Shown piece after piece: positions 8,074 through 16,171 of a stretch of 64,000 bases of DNA (the stretch's first letter is position 1; every line of letters begins with the position of its first letter). The stretch comes from Sphingomonas sp. (GTDB lineage: Bacteria; Pseudomonadota; Alphaproteobacteria; Sphingomonadales; Sphingomonadaceae). The notes under the pieces are model-generated. The model was not told the DNA's origin, did no database searches, and worked only from the letters and a program-made list of their open reading frames with translations. The DNA lies in assembly GCA_021732445.1 (NCBI GenBank), contig JAKFUZ010000024.1, positions 1 to 64,000 of the forward strand, read 5' to 3'. A program made the translations under genes and the position numbers.

Positions 8074-8531
8074 CGAGGAATTGGCCGTTGTGGTCCGTCT
8101 TTGTCGGAATCGGCCTTGCGCTTCTTTCGTCTCAAGACGAAACGCGGCAACTGGGATCGGTCACATCGCAGACCACTGCCCGTCCGATCGGGTTGCGGGT
8201 GCAACTCGACCGTGCCGAAGCGGTCTATGTGCGCGGTGAGCAACTTCGGCTGACAGCCGAATCCGATCGTCCTGCGATCATCGCCCTGTGGGAGTTGGCA
8301 CCTGACGGAAAGCTCGCGCGTGTGCTGGGTGACCGGACGCTTTCGGTTGCGCCCGATCGCCCACTTCGACTCAGTTTTTTGCTCGATGACGTGCCTGGCG
8401 TGTGTGAGATCCATGTCATTGCCACCACGCAATCGACCGGTGGTCGATCGATGGTCGAGGCCGACGACAGTCGACCAGGATCGGATAAGCGCCAGGAAGT
8501 CCGGCTCCGTTATCGCGTCGTGTCGCCCTAG
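8070..8531 (+). CDS. DUF4384-like secreted protein
   Basis: 153 residues. An N-terminal hydrophobic segment (NWPLWSVFVGIGLALLSS) acts as a signal or anchor. The rest is a beta-rich domain with YVRGEQLRLTAESDRPAIIAL and LSFLLDDVPGVCEIHVIA, the kind of pattern seen in DUF4384 domains and similar to the tail of the CsgG-like protein at 851-2389. It is translationally coupled to the Lon-like gene (ATGA) and is the last gene of the operon. Having the domain in both operons is the best link between the two halves of the locus. The domain's molecular function is not known to me. Confidence 0.55.
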   Translation: MTRNWPLWSVFVGIGLALLSSQDETRQLGSVTSQTTARPIGLRVQLDRAEAVYVRGEQLRLTAESDRPAIIALWELAPDGKLARVLGDRTLSVAPDRPLRLSFLLDDVPGVCEIHVIATTQSTGGRSMVEADDSRPGSDKRQEVRLRYRVVSP

Positions 8532-8538
8532 AGCACTT

Positions 8539-8715
8539 TCACATTGAGCGTTGATATCCGGCGGCATGGAAGAAGTTGGCGCATTCGTTGGGCGGGAAGC
8601 GATCGAGGAGGTGACCGATCCGTTTGACCAGGCCGTCGATGGTTCGCGCGGGTTCGTGGCGTAGCAGCGCCTTGAGCTTGGAGAACGCCATCTTGATCCG
8701 GTTCAAGTCTGGGCT
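8539..8715 (-). pseudogene. IS630-family transposase, C-terminal remnant
   Basis: The minus strand reads SPDLNRIKMAFSKLKALL ... ECANFFHAAGYQ followed by TGA, which is the C-terminal end of an IS630-type transposase (canonical SPDLNPIE...AAGY). Everything upstream is missing, and the DNA turns AT-rich right at the break. This marks the left border of an accessory island. Confidence 0.85.
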
Positions 8716-8899
8716 CTAAAAGAAATCGTATAGATGAGAAAAATGCATATCATATTTCGTGATTCTATATATTATTTGCCAGCAAATAGCATATACCGAC
8801 TAACTACAATAAATGACTGGGCTAATATTGAAACGAGCGAAATTTAAAATACGGTTCAACGTATGATTGTCATTAAAATTGAAGACACTATCTTTATAA
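8716..8899. other. AT-rich intergenic DNA, no gene seen
   Basis: Markedly AT-rich compared with the surroundings. It lies between the IS630 remnant and the 3' end of the protease gene. No coding pattern was found. Confidence 0.5.
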
Positions 8900-9742
8900 T
8901 CAACGTGAATTTCCTTTATTAAGTCTATCGGTTCGGATGTAATCAATTAAACTAAAGCCATATTTTTTCCGAATCGACCTGTCTATCGCTGCCATTGAGC
9001 ATAGTGCGGTTCTTGGCGCTATCGAAGTCAAGGCCTTTGGGATTCTAATCGGATCAATCTTCGAATAGACGATCCCCACGACAAGATTTTCGCGTTCGGA
9101 AAAAAATGGTCCGCCAGACATTCCAGGTAGAGCAAGACAGTTTGTGAAATAAAATGACGAGGCTAAAATCGGATATATCGTACAGCGATTGCGGGCATGT
9201 TTCGAATTTTCCTGCTGGAAACCGACATAATACGAAGGCGTTGATCGCGTAAGGGTGGTCGGATGGACCTGAAGCCAACCAACCGAACGTTGGTTACCAA
9301 TGCACTGATCCAGTCTTAATATCGCCCAGTCATCTTCGAGATATAAGCTATGCTTGAGATCGCGATAGCCACCGTATGCCACAGGTTTGGCAACAACATC
9401 TTGGCTGGCCACCTTAAAGATAGCGCGCTCGTTCCCCGTCGGGACTCGTCGGGTATTGCCGAAAACGACATGATATGCAGTCATTACGAGGCATGGCGAT
9501 ATAAGAAATCCCGTTCCGCCGATCTCTGCGTTTGGGATGAATTTCGAGCCTCCGTCCTGCGTTGAAATCTGGACGTCTTCCGTCGAAAGGACCATGCCAA
9601 CCGATGAAGCGGGGTTAGCACTTGCGGCCATTGACCGACGCTGACCGGCCAAGGTGACGTGGGGCCAAGCGCTGAACGCAATGAGTACTGTCAAACACGC
9701 CGAAGTTTGCGTCGCCATTCCCATTAGCTTCGATCCCGCCAC
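8900..9742 (-). CDS. Secreted trypsin-like serine protease
   Basis: 280 residues with an N-terminal signal-like segment. The chymotrypsin-fold triad is visible: His91 in MTAYHVV, Asp138 in EDDWAILRL and Ser209 in GMSGGPFF, with the expected spacing. Cysteines around 187 and 202 may pair. The family cleaves proteins outside the cytoplasm; the substrate here is unknown. An alternative start is the Met at residue 7 or 9. The 3' half is AT-rich and unlike the neighbours, which together with the IS630 remnant suggests horizontal transfer. No obvious operon partner. Confidence 0.85.
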   Translation of the reverse strand: MAGSKLMGMATQTSACLTVLIAFSAWPHVTLAGQRRSMAASANPASSVGMVLSTEDVQISTQDGGSKFIPNAEIGGTGFLISPCLVMTAYHVVFGNTRRVPTGNERAIFKVASQDVVAKPVAYGGYRDLKHSLYLEDDWAILRLDQCIGNQRSVGWLQVHPTTLTRSTPSYYVGFQQENSKHARNRCTIYPILASSFYFTNCLALPGMSGGPFFSERENLVVGIVYSKIDPIRIPKALTSIAPRTALCSMAAIDRSIRKKYGFSLIDYIRTDRLNKGNSR

Positions 9743-10363
9743 CGTTCAGACCATCCTGCGGCGCTTAGGCCCGCTAACACCTAGTCGTTGCGGCCTTACC
9801 GCAGTGAACCGCGTCAAAATCGTCGGACGCCCGTTGGTTTCAGTTACGCGGCCATATGGACGTCGTCCAGCATGGCATAGCCAAAAAGCGTTATGCCGTC
9901 GTCAAAGCTGCAGAAGCGACTGGTCATTGTTTCGACGGCAGTGGTCTGAGCCACGACGATCCTCTACCTATGAGACGAGCCGCCGACCTTATTGATGCCC
10001 TTGTGAGGGCGTGATGGCGACCGGGTTGGGGGTTATTGGTCTGCGATTTCGTCGTTATATCGGTGGCACGATCGTGCCAGACGGCTGTCGAAAGCGAGTT
10101 CTACAGCGGTCAAATCCTGTCCCCGATTCGACCTGCAGTCGCCTCTCTGAGATTGATCAGTGAACCGGCACTAAAATTTCCCAATTTTCTGAGTGCCCTT
10201 TCGGGTGGTGCAAGGGGCACCACACTCATGAAATCGCGCCTCATGGAGGACAAAGCTGGGCACTGGGGACCGGGCTAAGCGAAAGGCATTTGGGCATTCT
10301 TCGCTTGACTTGTTGGAAAATGTTGCTGATATGTTCTAGCCGCATTGAACAGCGAAGGGCGGC
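9743..10363. other. 620-base gap with no supported gene
   Basis: Short open frames exist on both strands, but none has a ribosome site or family similarity. It probably holds the promoters for the divergent protease and toxin genes, plus degraded mobile DNA. Confidence 0.4.
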
Positions 10364-11509
10364 ATGGTTCAGATATCCGATAGCGAGCGGCGACGCACCT
10401 TTACTATTTGGCTGCGCACGGGAAGATTGCCAATTTCAAGTGGCGCCGACGGTATCGAAGTCAAATTCAATCCTTGGCATGATCCCCGCAACGGACAGTT
10501 CACTTTTGCTCCAGGTGGCCCAAACTCATTGAGTCGGGTCGTCATTTCGCGACGACAGCCACGGGCTTTTGGAGCGGTCAACTCTAGCGAGGCGGCAAGG
10601 CCATCGTTGGAGGCACCGGACAAATTGCCCGAGCGCGGGGGCGCTCGTGATCGACAACGCGCTCCGCTACGAGATGCAGTATATCGATCGGGCGGCGCAA
10701 GCGATGGCCTTCAACAAGTACAGTTTCAACGTTCTCCTCCATCGGCACGCGGCAACAATAGCCGTGCGTTCGAGGACCCGATGCTGTTGGAGCAGGCGTT
10801 CCCGGGCCTGAGTAATGCTCCGGGCGGGGCGATTATTGCACTGGCAGATAACATACTTGACCTCAGTGGTCCGGCTCGCGCGACAATTGCAGAAGTTACG
10901 TTGGCGCAGAGCAACGTACTGATCGAACAGATCAGGGCGATCGATCCCGATTATCGATTTCAAACGTTGGGTTTTCCTCAGACGCAGCAGGGTCAGATCA
11001 ATCAAGTCGATGGTTTACGCTTCGATCGCGCGGCTGCCTTTTTTCGCGTGAAGGGGGAGTTGCGGCCAATACAGGTCGAGACGCTGCGGTTCTTGCAGAA
11101 AAGAACCGATCTTGCATATGCACGTGGTTTGAAATTGTTGAAAGCGGACGAGCTGCCGATCCGGCTATCGCAGCAGGAAGCGCTGGGCAATTATGTCGAT
11201 CGCGAGGTCCGGCGAGACCTTCGAGATCGGTACAACCAGTCCTGCATCGATTCCGCCGGGGTAGGACCAATCCGAGTAAATCGGCGCGAAAATGACTCTT
11301 CGGGATCAGATGCAACCTTCAGACGTCCCGACGCGCGGGTGGGGTCGGTCGCGTTTGATGTGACGCTGACGCAAAAGACATTGAAGACCGACCAAGTCCG
11401 TGGCTTCTTCGCCGCAGACTTCCGACCGACCCAAGTCGTTATTGCGCGCCCAAGCCAGCTTGGACCTGACAGCACCTACATCATCACCCGCCCGGAGAAA
11501 AAACCATGA
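10364..11509 (+). CDS. Putative toxin with PD-(D/E)xK-like C-terminal domain
   Basis: 381 residues. Near the N-terminus is VKFNPWHDPRNGQFTFAPGG (about 33-52), a segment I associate with sphingomonad multidomain proteins and possibly a sorting tag. The middle is low-complexity (60-150), then helical (about 155-285). The C-terminal ~65 residues, RRPDARVGSVAFDVTLTQKT with QVRGFF and VVIARPSQ, place Asp323, Asp332 and Lys338 like a restriction-endonuclease-fold nuclease toxin. The next gene overlaps it by ATGA and encodes a small acidic helical protein, the usual arrangement of a toxin with its immunity protein. No signal peptide is visible. Nuclease activity is inferred, not shown. Confidence 0.55.
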   Translation: MVQISDSERRRTFTIWLRTGRLPISSGADGIEVKFNPWHDPRNGQFTFAPGGPNSLSRVVISRRQPRAFGAVNSSEAARPSLEAPDKLPERGGARDRQRAPLRDAVYRSGGASDGLQQVQFQRSPPSARGNNSRAFEDPMLLEQAFPGLSNAPGGAIIALADNILDLSGPARATIAEVTLAQSNVLIEQIRAIDPDYRFQTLGFPQTQQGQINQVDGLRFDRAAAFFRVKGELRPIQVETLRFLQKRTDLAYARGLKLLKADELPIRLSQQEALGNYVDREVRRDLRDRYNQSCIDSAGVGPIRVNRRENDSSGSDATFRRPDARVGSVAFDVTLTQKTLKTDQVRGFFAADFRPTQVVIARPSQLGPDSTYIITRPEKKP

Positions 11510-11901
11510 GCGAGATTTTTCGGAGTTCCTACACCAATCCCAACCCCTACATCCCAGCGACGCTTAGCGAGATTTACGATATGTTGGCCTCGTTGGTCGG
11601 AGGTGCGCCGACCTTTGTAGACGAAATGTTCCCCGAGAGGACGATCGACAGCGAGTTCGGGATCCTTCGCGCCAGCCTGGATATCGTGCGCGGCAAGCTC
11701 GGTGAAGAGGGCTATGCAATGGCGCTCGATCTTGCTGCGCGAGCGAAGACGCTTTTTCTGGAAGATCAGGCGGAAGATAACGGCAAGACCGGCCAGGGCA
11801 TCAAATTGCTCTACGAGATCGAAGATATTATTCAGACGGCAAGGAGCAGCCGTGCCAAGGCACGCGTCAAAGACGATGAAGGCCGGCTTACGGGCGATTG
11901 A
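11506..11901 (+). CDS. Putative immunity protein
   Basis: 131 residues, acidic, almost entirely helical, with no signal peptide. It starts four bases before the end of the toxin-like gene (ATGA), so the two are co-translated. It contains MLASLVGGAPTFVDEMFPE and LYEIEDIIQTARSSRAKA. I do not recognise a named immunity family; the call rests on size, charge, coupling and position. It could instead be a chaperone or adaptor for the upstream protein. Confidence 0.5.
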   Translation: MSEIFRSSYTNPNPYIPATLSEIYDMLASLVGGAPTFVDEMFPERTIDSEFGILRASLDIVRGKLGEEGYAMALDLAARAKTLFLEDQAEDNGKTGQGIKLLYEIEDIIQTARSSRAKARVKDDEGRLTGD

Positions 11902-12122
11902 CGGAAATTCTCCAATGATCCGAGTGCCCCGTTTTGTCCCCTATGGGCACCATTTGTTCTTCCACGGGCGTGCAGCGACGTCCGGAAAACGGGAGATTTC
12001 AGCCGTTTATTGTGCTATAACCGTCCGGTGAAATCCGGGCGAATACGGTACCAATCGGGAACAATGAGGGTATTTCCGAGGGTATCGACTCCGTCCTTTC
12101 ACAAGGACGATACCCCACGAGC
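11902..12122. other. Integrase leader region, no gene
   Basis: About 220 bases without a gene. It holds GAGGGTATTTCCGAGGGTAT, a near-direct repeat of GAGGGTAT of the kind seen just upstream of P4-type integrase genes, and may be the trace of an attachment site. Confidence 0.4.
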
Positions 12123-12340
12123 ACTCATTTCGCCACCACCGTCGCCAACGCCAAGCCACAGGCGAAGGACTATAAGCTGTCCGATGGCGGCGGTCTCTAT
12201 CTTCTTGTGCGGGCGAGCGGCGCGAAGCTCTGGCGGCTCAATTATCGCTATCTCGACAAACATCGAACGCTCGCCTTTGGCGCGTGGCCCGATGTCAGTC
12301 TCGCCGACGCACGGCGACGCCGCGACGAGGCCCAAGCATC
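12123..12340 (+). pseudogene. Tyrosine integrase (P4/DUF4102 type), N-terminal remnant
   Basis: In frame the DNA reads VANAKPQAKDYKLSDGGGLY, then ASGAKLWRLNYRYLDKHRTL and FGAWPDVSLADARRRRDEA, the DUF4102 arm-binding domain of P4-like integrases. The reading breaks off after about 75 residues, and neither core-binding nor catalytic domain follows. It shows that an integrative element once ended here. Confidence 0.85.
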
Positions 12341-12481
12341 TTGCGGCAATCACCATGGCGAGCGTTGCCGGCGGCCTGCTCCGTGCGATCGAGGGCGATA
12401 GCCATTCACCGCGCGCCGTTGATGCCGGCCCCGTTTGACCCCCCGGCAGCCAAGCGAAAGCCGAACTTCCGGCGCACCTTG

Positions 12482-13333
12482 TCACCCGCTTTCGCTTGCC
12501 ATGAACAACTGGCATTGCCGACCCAGCCCATCGATTTCGAGAACGACGCGGTTGCCGGCGTGCAGGAACTCAGGCGGCTTGCGGCCGACGCCAACGCCGT
12601 GCGGCGTGCCCGTCGTGATAACGTCGCCGGGATGGAGGGTGACGAAGCCGCTGACATATGACACCAGATGGCTGACCGGGAAAATCATGTTCCGCGTCGA
12701 TCCATCCTGTTTGATCACGCCGTCGACCGTCAGCTTCATGCCAAGCGTCTGGGGATCGGGCACTTCATCGCGCGTGAGAAGCCATGGACCCAGTGGCCCA
12801 AAATTATCATAGCCCTTGCCTTTGTCCCAACTGCCGCCGCGTTCAAGCTGCCAGGCCCGCTCCGATATGTCGTTGCAGATACAATAGCCTGCGACATGCG
12901 ATAGGGCGACGTCCTCACCGATGCTGCGCGCGCGTTTGCCGATGATGACCGCCAGCTCCACTTCCCAATCGACCTTCGTCATTCCGGCGCTGATCGGTAC
13001 CGAATCATCAGGACCACAAATCGCGTTGACCGACTTCATGAACATGATCGGTTCGGCGGGAATCGGCGCGCCGGTTTCAGCGGCATGGTCCTTGTAGTTC
13101 AGCCCGATGCCGATGAAATTGCGGGTACCGGCGACTGGCGGTCCGAGACGTTGGGGGCTGTCGACCACTGGGAATCCAGCTAGCGGCATCGCCGCAAGGC
13201 GCGCCATCGCTTCGTCGGACAGATTATCGCCCGAGAAATCACGGACAAATGCCGATACGTCCCGAATGGCGCCTGCGTCATCGATCAATCCCGGTCGTTC
13301 GTGACCCGCCGGGCCAAATCTGACGAGTTTCAT
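12482..13333 (-). CDS. Fumarylacetoacetate hydrolase-family protein (2,4-diketo-3-deoxy-acid hydrolase type)
   Basis: 283 residues. The C-terminal FAH domain (about 70-283) shows the metal site Glu124/Glu126 in DWEVELAVI and Asp155 in CICNDISERAW, plus WDKGKGYDNFGPLGPW, a hallmark of the subgroup that cleaves 2,4-diketo-3-deoxy-L-fuconate or -rhamnonate. The family splits C-C bonds of beta-diketo acids in the cytoplasm, giving pyruvate and a hydroxyacid. The ATG at 13333 is preferred over an upstream in-frame start because the family begins MKLVRFG. Last gene of the TonB/GntR operon, 28 bases after the FMN dehydrogenase; fits terminal cleavage of a sugar acid or related acid. Confidence 0.85.
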   Translation of the reverse strand: MKLVRFGPAGHERPGLIDDAGAIRDVSAFVRDFSGDNLSDEAMARLAAMPLAGFPVVDSPQRLGPPVAGTRNFIGIGLNYKDHAAETGAPIPAEPIMFMKSVNAICGPDDSVPISAGMTKVDWEVELAVIIGKRARSIGEDVALSHVAGYCICNDISERAWQLERGGSWDKGKGYDNFGPLGPWLLTRDEVPDPQTLGMKLTVDGVIKQDGSTRNMIFPVSHLVSYVSGFVTLHPGDVITTGTPHGVGVGRKPPEFLHAGNRVVLEIDGLGRQCQLFMASESG

Positions 13334-13361
13334 GCTTTTGCTCCTGGGTTGGCGAACGAAA

Positions 13362-14504
13362 TCAGTTGAGAATGGTGCGGTCGATGCGGGCGACATCGCT
13401 GAGGCCGGTCAGCGCCATGCTGACGTCCAGTTCCGAACGGATGATCTCGATCGTGCGCCGCACGCCTTGCTCGCCGCCAGCCGCAAGCCCATACAGATAG
13501 GCCTTGCCGATGAGGCAACCGCGCGCGCCGAGCGCCAGCGCACGCAATATGTCCTGGCCCGACTGCACGCCGCCGTCGAAAAGCACCTCGCCCTTCCCGC
13601 CCACCGCCTCGACGATCGGTGCAAGCTGGGAAATCGAGGAGGGCGCCCCATCGAGCTGCCTTCCACCGTGATTCGACACGATGATCGCGTCGGCACCGGT
13701 CGCGATGGCCGCGCGTGCATCGGCGATATCCATGATCCCCTTGACGACGAGCTTGCCCGGCCATTGCCCGCGCACCCACTCTACGTCAGCCCAAGTCATC
13801 GACGGATCGAACTGGCTGGCGATCCATTGCGACAATGTACCAAGCGATCCGGTATCGGCGATCCTGCCCGCCAGATTGCCAAAGCCGCGCCGCTTCGAAC
13901 GCGCCATCGACAAAAGCCAGCCGGGATGTGACAGCATATCGACGAGGTTGCGTGGGGTCAGGCGCGGCGGCACCGCGAGCCCGTTGCGAATGTCTCGGTG
14001 ACGCTGCCCTTGGACCTGAAGATCAACGGTGAGAACGAGCACCGGACATTCGGCCGCGCGCGCGCGCGCAATCAGCTCCCGATTGAATCCGCGATCGCGC
14101 ATGAAATAGACCTGGAACCAGAAGGGGTCGGCGACTGCCGCGCGGACATCCTCAATCGAGCAGATCGACATCGTGCTGAGGCAGAAGGGGATGCCAGCCG
14201 CCGCCGCCGCCCTTGCGCCGCATAGCTCGCCATCAACATGGAACAGCCCGGAAAGGCCCGTCGGCGCGATTGCCAGTGGCATGGCGGCGGGTTGACCGAC
14301 CAGCGTCGTCGTCAGGGCGCGCGCACTCACATCGACCATCACCCGCTGCCGCAGGGCCAGCCGGTCAAGATCGGCCCGATTGGCGGCAAGCGTTGCCTCG
14401 CTATAGGCACCGCCATCGGCATAATCGAAGATGGCACGCGGGATTCTGGCCCGCGCCGCGAGCCGCATCCCGGCGACATGGCTGATGTTTTGGATGGCGC
14501 TCAT
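13362..14504 (-). CDS. FMN-dependent 2-hydroxyacid dehydrogenase (lactate/mandelate dehydrogenase family)
   Basis: 380 residues, full length for the glycolate oxidase/LldD/mandelate dehydrogenase family. The TIM-barrel signature SNHGGRQLDG carries the catalytic histidine, and FDGGVQSGQDILRALALGA binds FMN phosphate. It oxidises a 2-hydroxyacid to the 2-ketoacid, passing electrons to quinone or oxygen. Next to an FAH hydrolase that may release lactate, an L-lactate dehydrogenase role is attractive, but a direct step on the cluster substrate is equally possible. It overlaps the upstream GntR gene by ATGA. Confidence 0.85.
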   Translation of the reverse strand: MSAIQNISHVAGMRLAARARIPRAIFDYADGGAYSEATLAANRADLDRLALRQRVMVDVSARALTTTLVGQPAAMPLAIAPTGLSGLFHVDGELCGARAAAAAGIPFCLSTMSICSIEDVRAAVADPFWFQVYFMRDRGFNRELIARARAAECPVLVLTVDLQVQGQRHRDIRNGLAVPPRLTPRNLVDMLSHPGWLLSMARSKRRGFGNLAGRIADTGSLGTLSQWIASQFDPSMTWADVEWVRGQWPGKLVVKGIMDIADARAAIATGADAIIVSNHGGRQLDGAPSSISQLAPIVEAVGGKGEVLFDGGVQSGQDILRALALGARGCLIGKAYLYGLAAGGEQGVRRTIEIIRSELDVSMALTGLSDVARIDRTILN

Positions 14505-15271
14505 TGCGCGCCGCTGGCACGAATCGCGTCGCGCAACGCCGCGGCATCATAATCGAGCGCATCGACCATCAACAGCGACAGCGCGGTGCGGCCGAGGTGC
14601 TGGGCAAGCAACGCCGCCGCGCGCGCGCCGTCGCGGTCGACACATGCCGCGCAAATCGCCGCGTGCTCGCTTTCGCCTTGCTGCCACGCGCGCGGGACGG
14701 TGCGGATAAGGACATGCCGGTAGCGCTCGCTATGCTCACCAAGCTGGGTCAGCAGCCGGACAACGCGGTCACCGGCATGGCGGACGAGGAGATGGTGAAA
14801 GCGCCGATGAGCCGCCTCCCAGCCCGCTTCGTCATTTAGCCGCTGATGCTCGCCCATCAACGCGAGCGCGGATCGGAGGTCGGCAAGATCCTCGTCCGTC
14901 ATCTGCGGGACCGAGGTTCGAACGGCGCTCGCCTCGTTGACGATCCGCAGCACGTAAAGCTGCTCAAGATCTTCGCTGGACAAGGCCGCCACACGCACCC
15001 GCAAGTTATGACGGGCCTCGACCAGCCCCTCGCTTTCGAGCAGACGCAGCGCTTCGCGCAGTGGTGTTCGGCTGACGCCGACGAGCTGCGCGACCTGAAC
15101 CTGCGACAAGATGGCGCCAGGGGCGAGTTCGCCTGAAAGAATCGCCGACCGCAAACTCAGATAGGCGCGGGCCAGATTCGAGTCAGGTGAGACCGAACCA
15201 TTGCTGATATCAACCGGGATATCGCCTTGTTCGCTTGTTGCCATCGATATTGTCCGTGCCGCGTTCAGCAT
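14501..15271 (-). CDS. GntR-family transcriptional regulator, FCD (FadR) type
   Basis: 256 residues. A winged helix-turn-helix lies at about 30-95 (LSQVQVAQLVGVSRTPLREA, the classic GntR recognition helix). An all-helical FCD effector domain follows (about 110-235) with the histidines that usually bind a metal and an organic acid. The regulator lies inside the operon it probably controls and may recognise the TGCATACAGA elements in the TonB/Gfo promoter region (inference). An alternative start is the Met at 15244. It overlaps the preceding gene by seven bases. Confidence 0.85.
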   Translation of the reverse strand: MLNAARTISMATSEQGDIPVDISNGSVSPDSNLARAYLSLRSAILSGELAPGAILSQVQVAQLVGVSRTPLREALRLLESEGLVEARHNLRVRVAALSSEDLEQLYVLRIVNEASAVRTSVPQMTDEDLADLRSALALMGEHQRLNDEAGWEAAHRRFHHLLVRHAGDRVVRLLTQLGEHSERYRHVLIRTVPRAWQQGESEHAAICAACVDRDGARAAALLAQHLGRTALSLLMVDALDYDAAALRDAIRASGAQ

Positions 15272-16161
15272 GGCGCGGCTGCCGCAGTTTGCGGCGGCTG
15301 GAAATACAGGTTGAGGACCGCGCTGCTGTCCAACGCACCGTGCCCCTCCGCCACGCCGCGTTCAAGAAGTGAATAGACGGCCCGCGTCATTGGCATCGCC
15401 ATGCGTCGCGCGGCGCCTGTCTGTTCGATCAAGCCGATATCCTTCAAGCTTTGCTGCAAGCGGGCTTCGGCCGAAAAGTCAGCCGACAGCATCTTTTCAA
15501 GCTTGCCTGTCATCACGGCCGACCTTGCCGCTGAGCGCGGAAGCGCGGCGGCAATCATCCCCTTGTCCAGACCCATATGCAGCGCGAAAGCAATTCCCTC
15601 AGCGAGCGCCGCGCGCGAAATCTCGAGAATGAGGTTGATCGCGAGCTTGAGCTTCGCCGCCTCGCCCGCTGCGCCAACGAAAATCCAGTCGCCGACCAGA
15701 ACATCGAGCACGGGCGCGTTGCGTTCGATGACGGCGGCAGCACCGCCGGCAAGTCCGAGCGCCTCACCCCGTTCGACATGCGCCGCCGTACCGGACAGCG
15801 GGAACTCGACGAAGGTGAAACCCGCTCGGTGTGCAACAACTTCGATCTCGCGAGCGTCATCGGGGCTCAGGGTCGTGAGGCATATGATCTTTCGTTCGGG
15901 CCGCGTTTCCGCATCGATCGGGCTGAGCCGGTCGATCACATCGCGGACATCACCCGCAGAATAGACGGCGACCACCAGTGTCGCTGCTTGTTTAACCAAT
16001 GCGGCCATGCTCACCGGGACAACCCCGTCGTCCGGGTCGGACAGGGCCGACGGGTTCGTATCGTTTGCGACAACCCGGTAGCCCGCGTCCAGGAGCCGCC
16101 GGGCGATCGCGCGCCCCAGCAACCCATAGCCGAAGATGCCGACAACTTCGCTGTCGCTCAC
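15265..16161 (-). CDS. NAD(P)-binding beta-hydroxyacid dehydrogenase
   Basis: 298 residues in the 3-hydroxyisobutyrate/6-phosphogluconate dehydrogenase family. The Rossmann motif GIFGYGLLGRAIA lies at the N-terminus, LSGTAAHVERGEAL resembles the substrate-binding loop, and the catalytic Lys sits in AAKLKLAINLIL. The domain ends in the all-alpha dimerisation half. It would reduce or oxidise a small beta-hydroxyacid. The GTG at 16161 is chosen because it sits just after the TonB receptor stop (10 bases) and directly begins the Rossmann strand; the frame is open further upstream inside the receptor gene. Confidence 0.8.
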   Translation of the reverse strand: MSDSEVVGIFGYGLLGRAIARRLLDAGYRVVANDTNPSALSDPDDGVVPVSMAALVKQAATLVVAVYSAGDVRDVIDRLSPIDAETRPERKIICLTTLSPDDAREIEVVAHRAGFTFVEFPLSGTAAHVERGEALGLAGGAAAVIERNAPVLDVLVGDWIFVGAAGEAAKLKLAINLILEISRAALAEGIAFALHMGLDKGMIAAALPRSAARSAVMTGKLEKMLSADFSAEARLQQSLKDIGLIEQTGAARRMAMPMTRAVYSLLERGVAEGHGALDSSAVLNLYFQPPQTAAAAPC

Positions 16162-16171
16162 GTACCGGCGC

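Noticed and set aside
10036..10278. 80-codon frame in the gap before the toxin gene
   Set aside because: No ribosome site, no domain and mixed composition; not supported as a gene.
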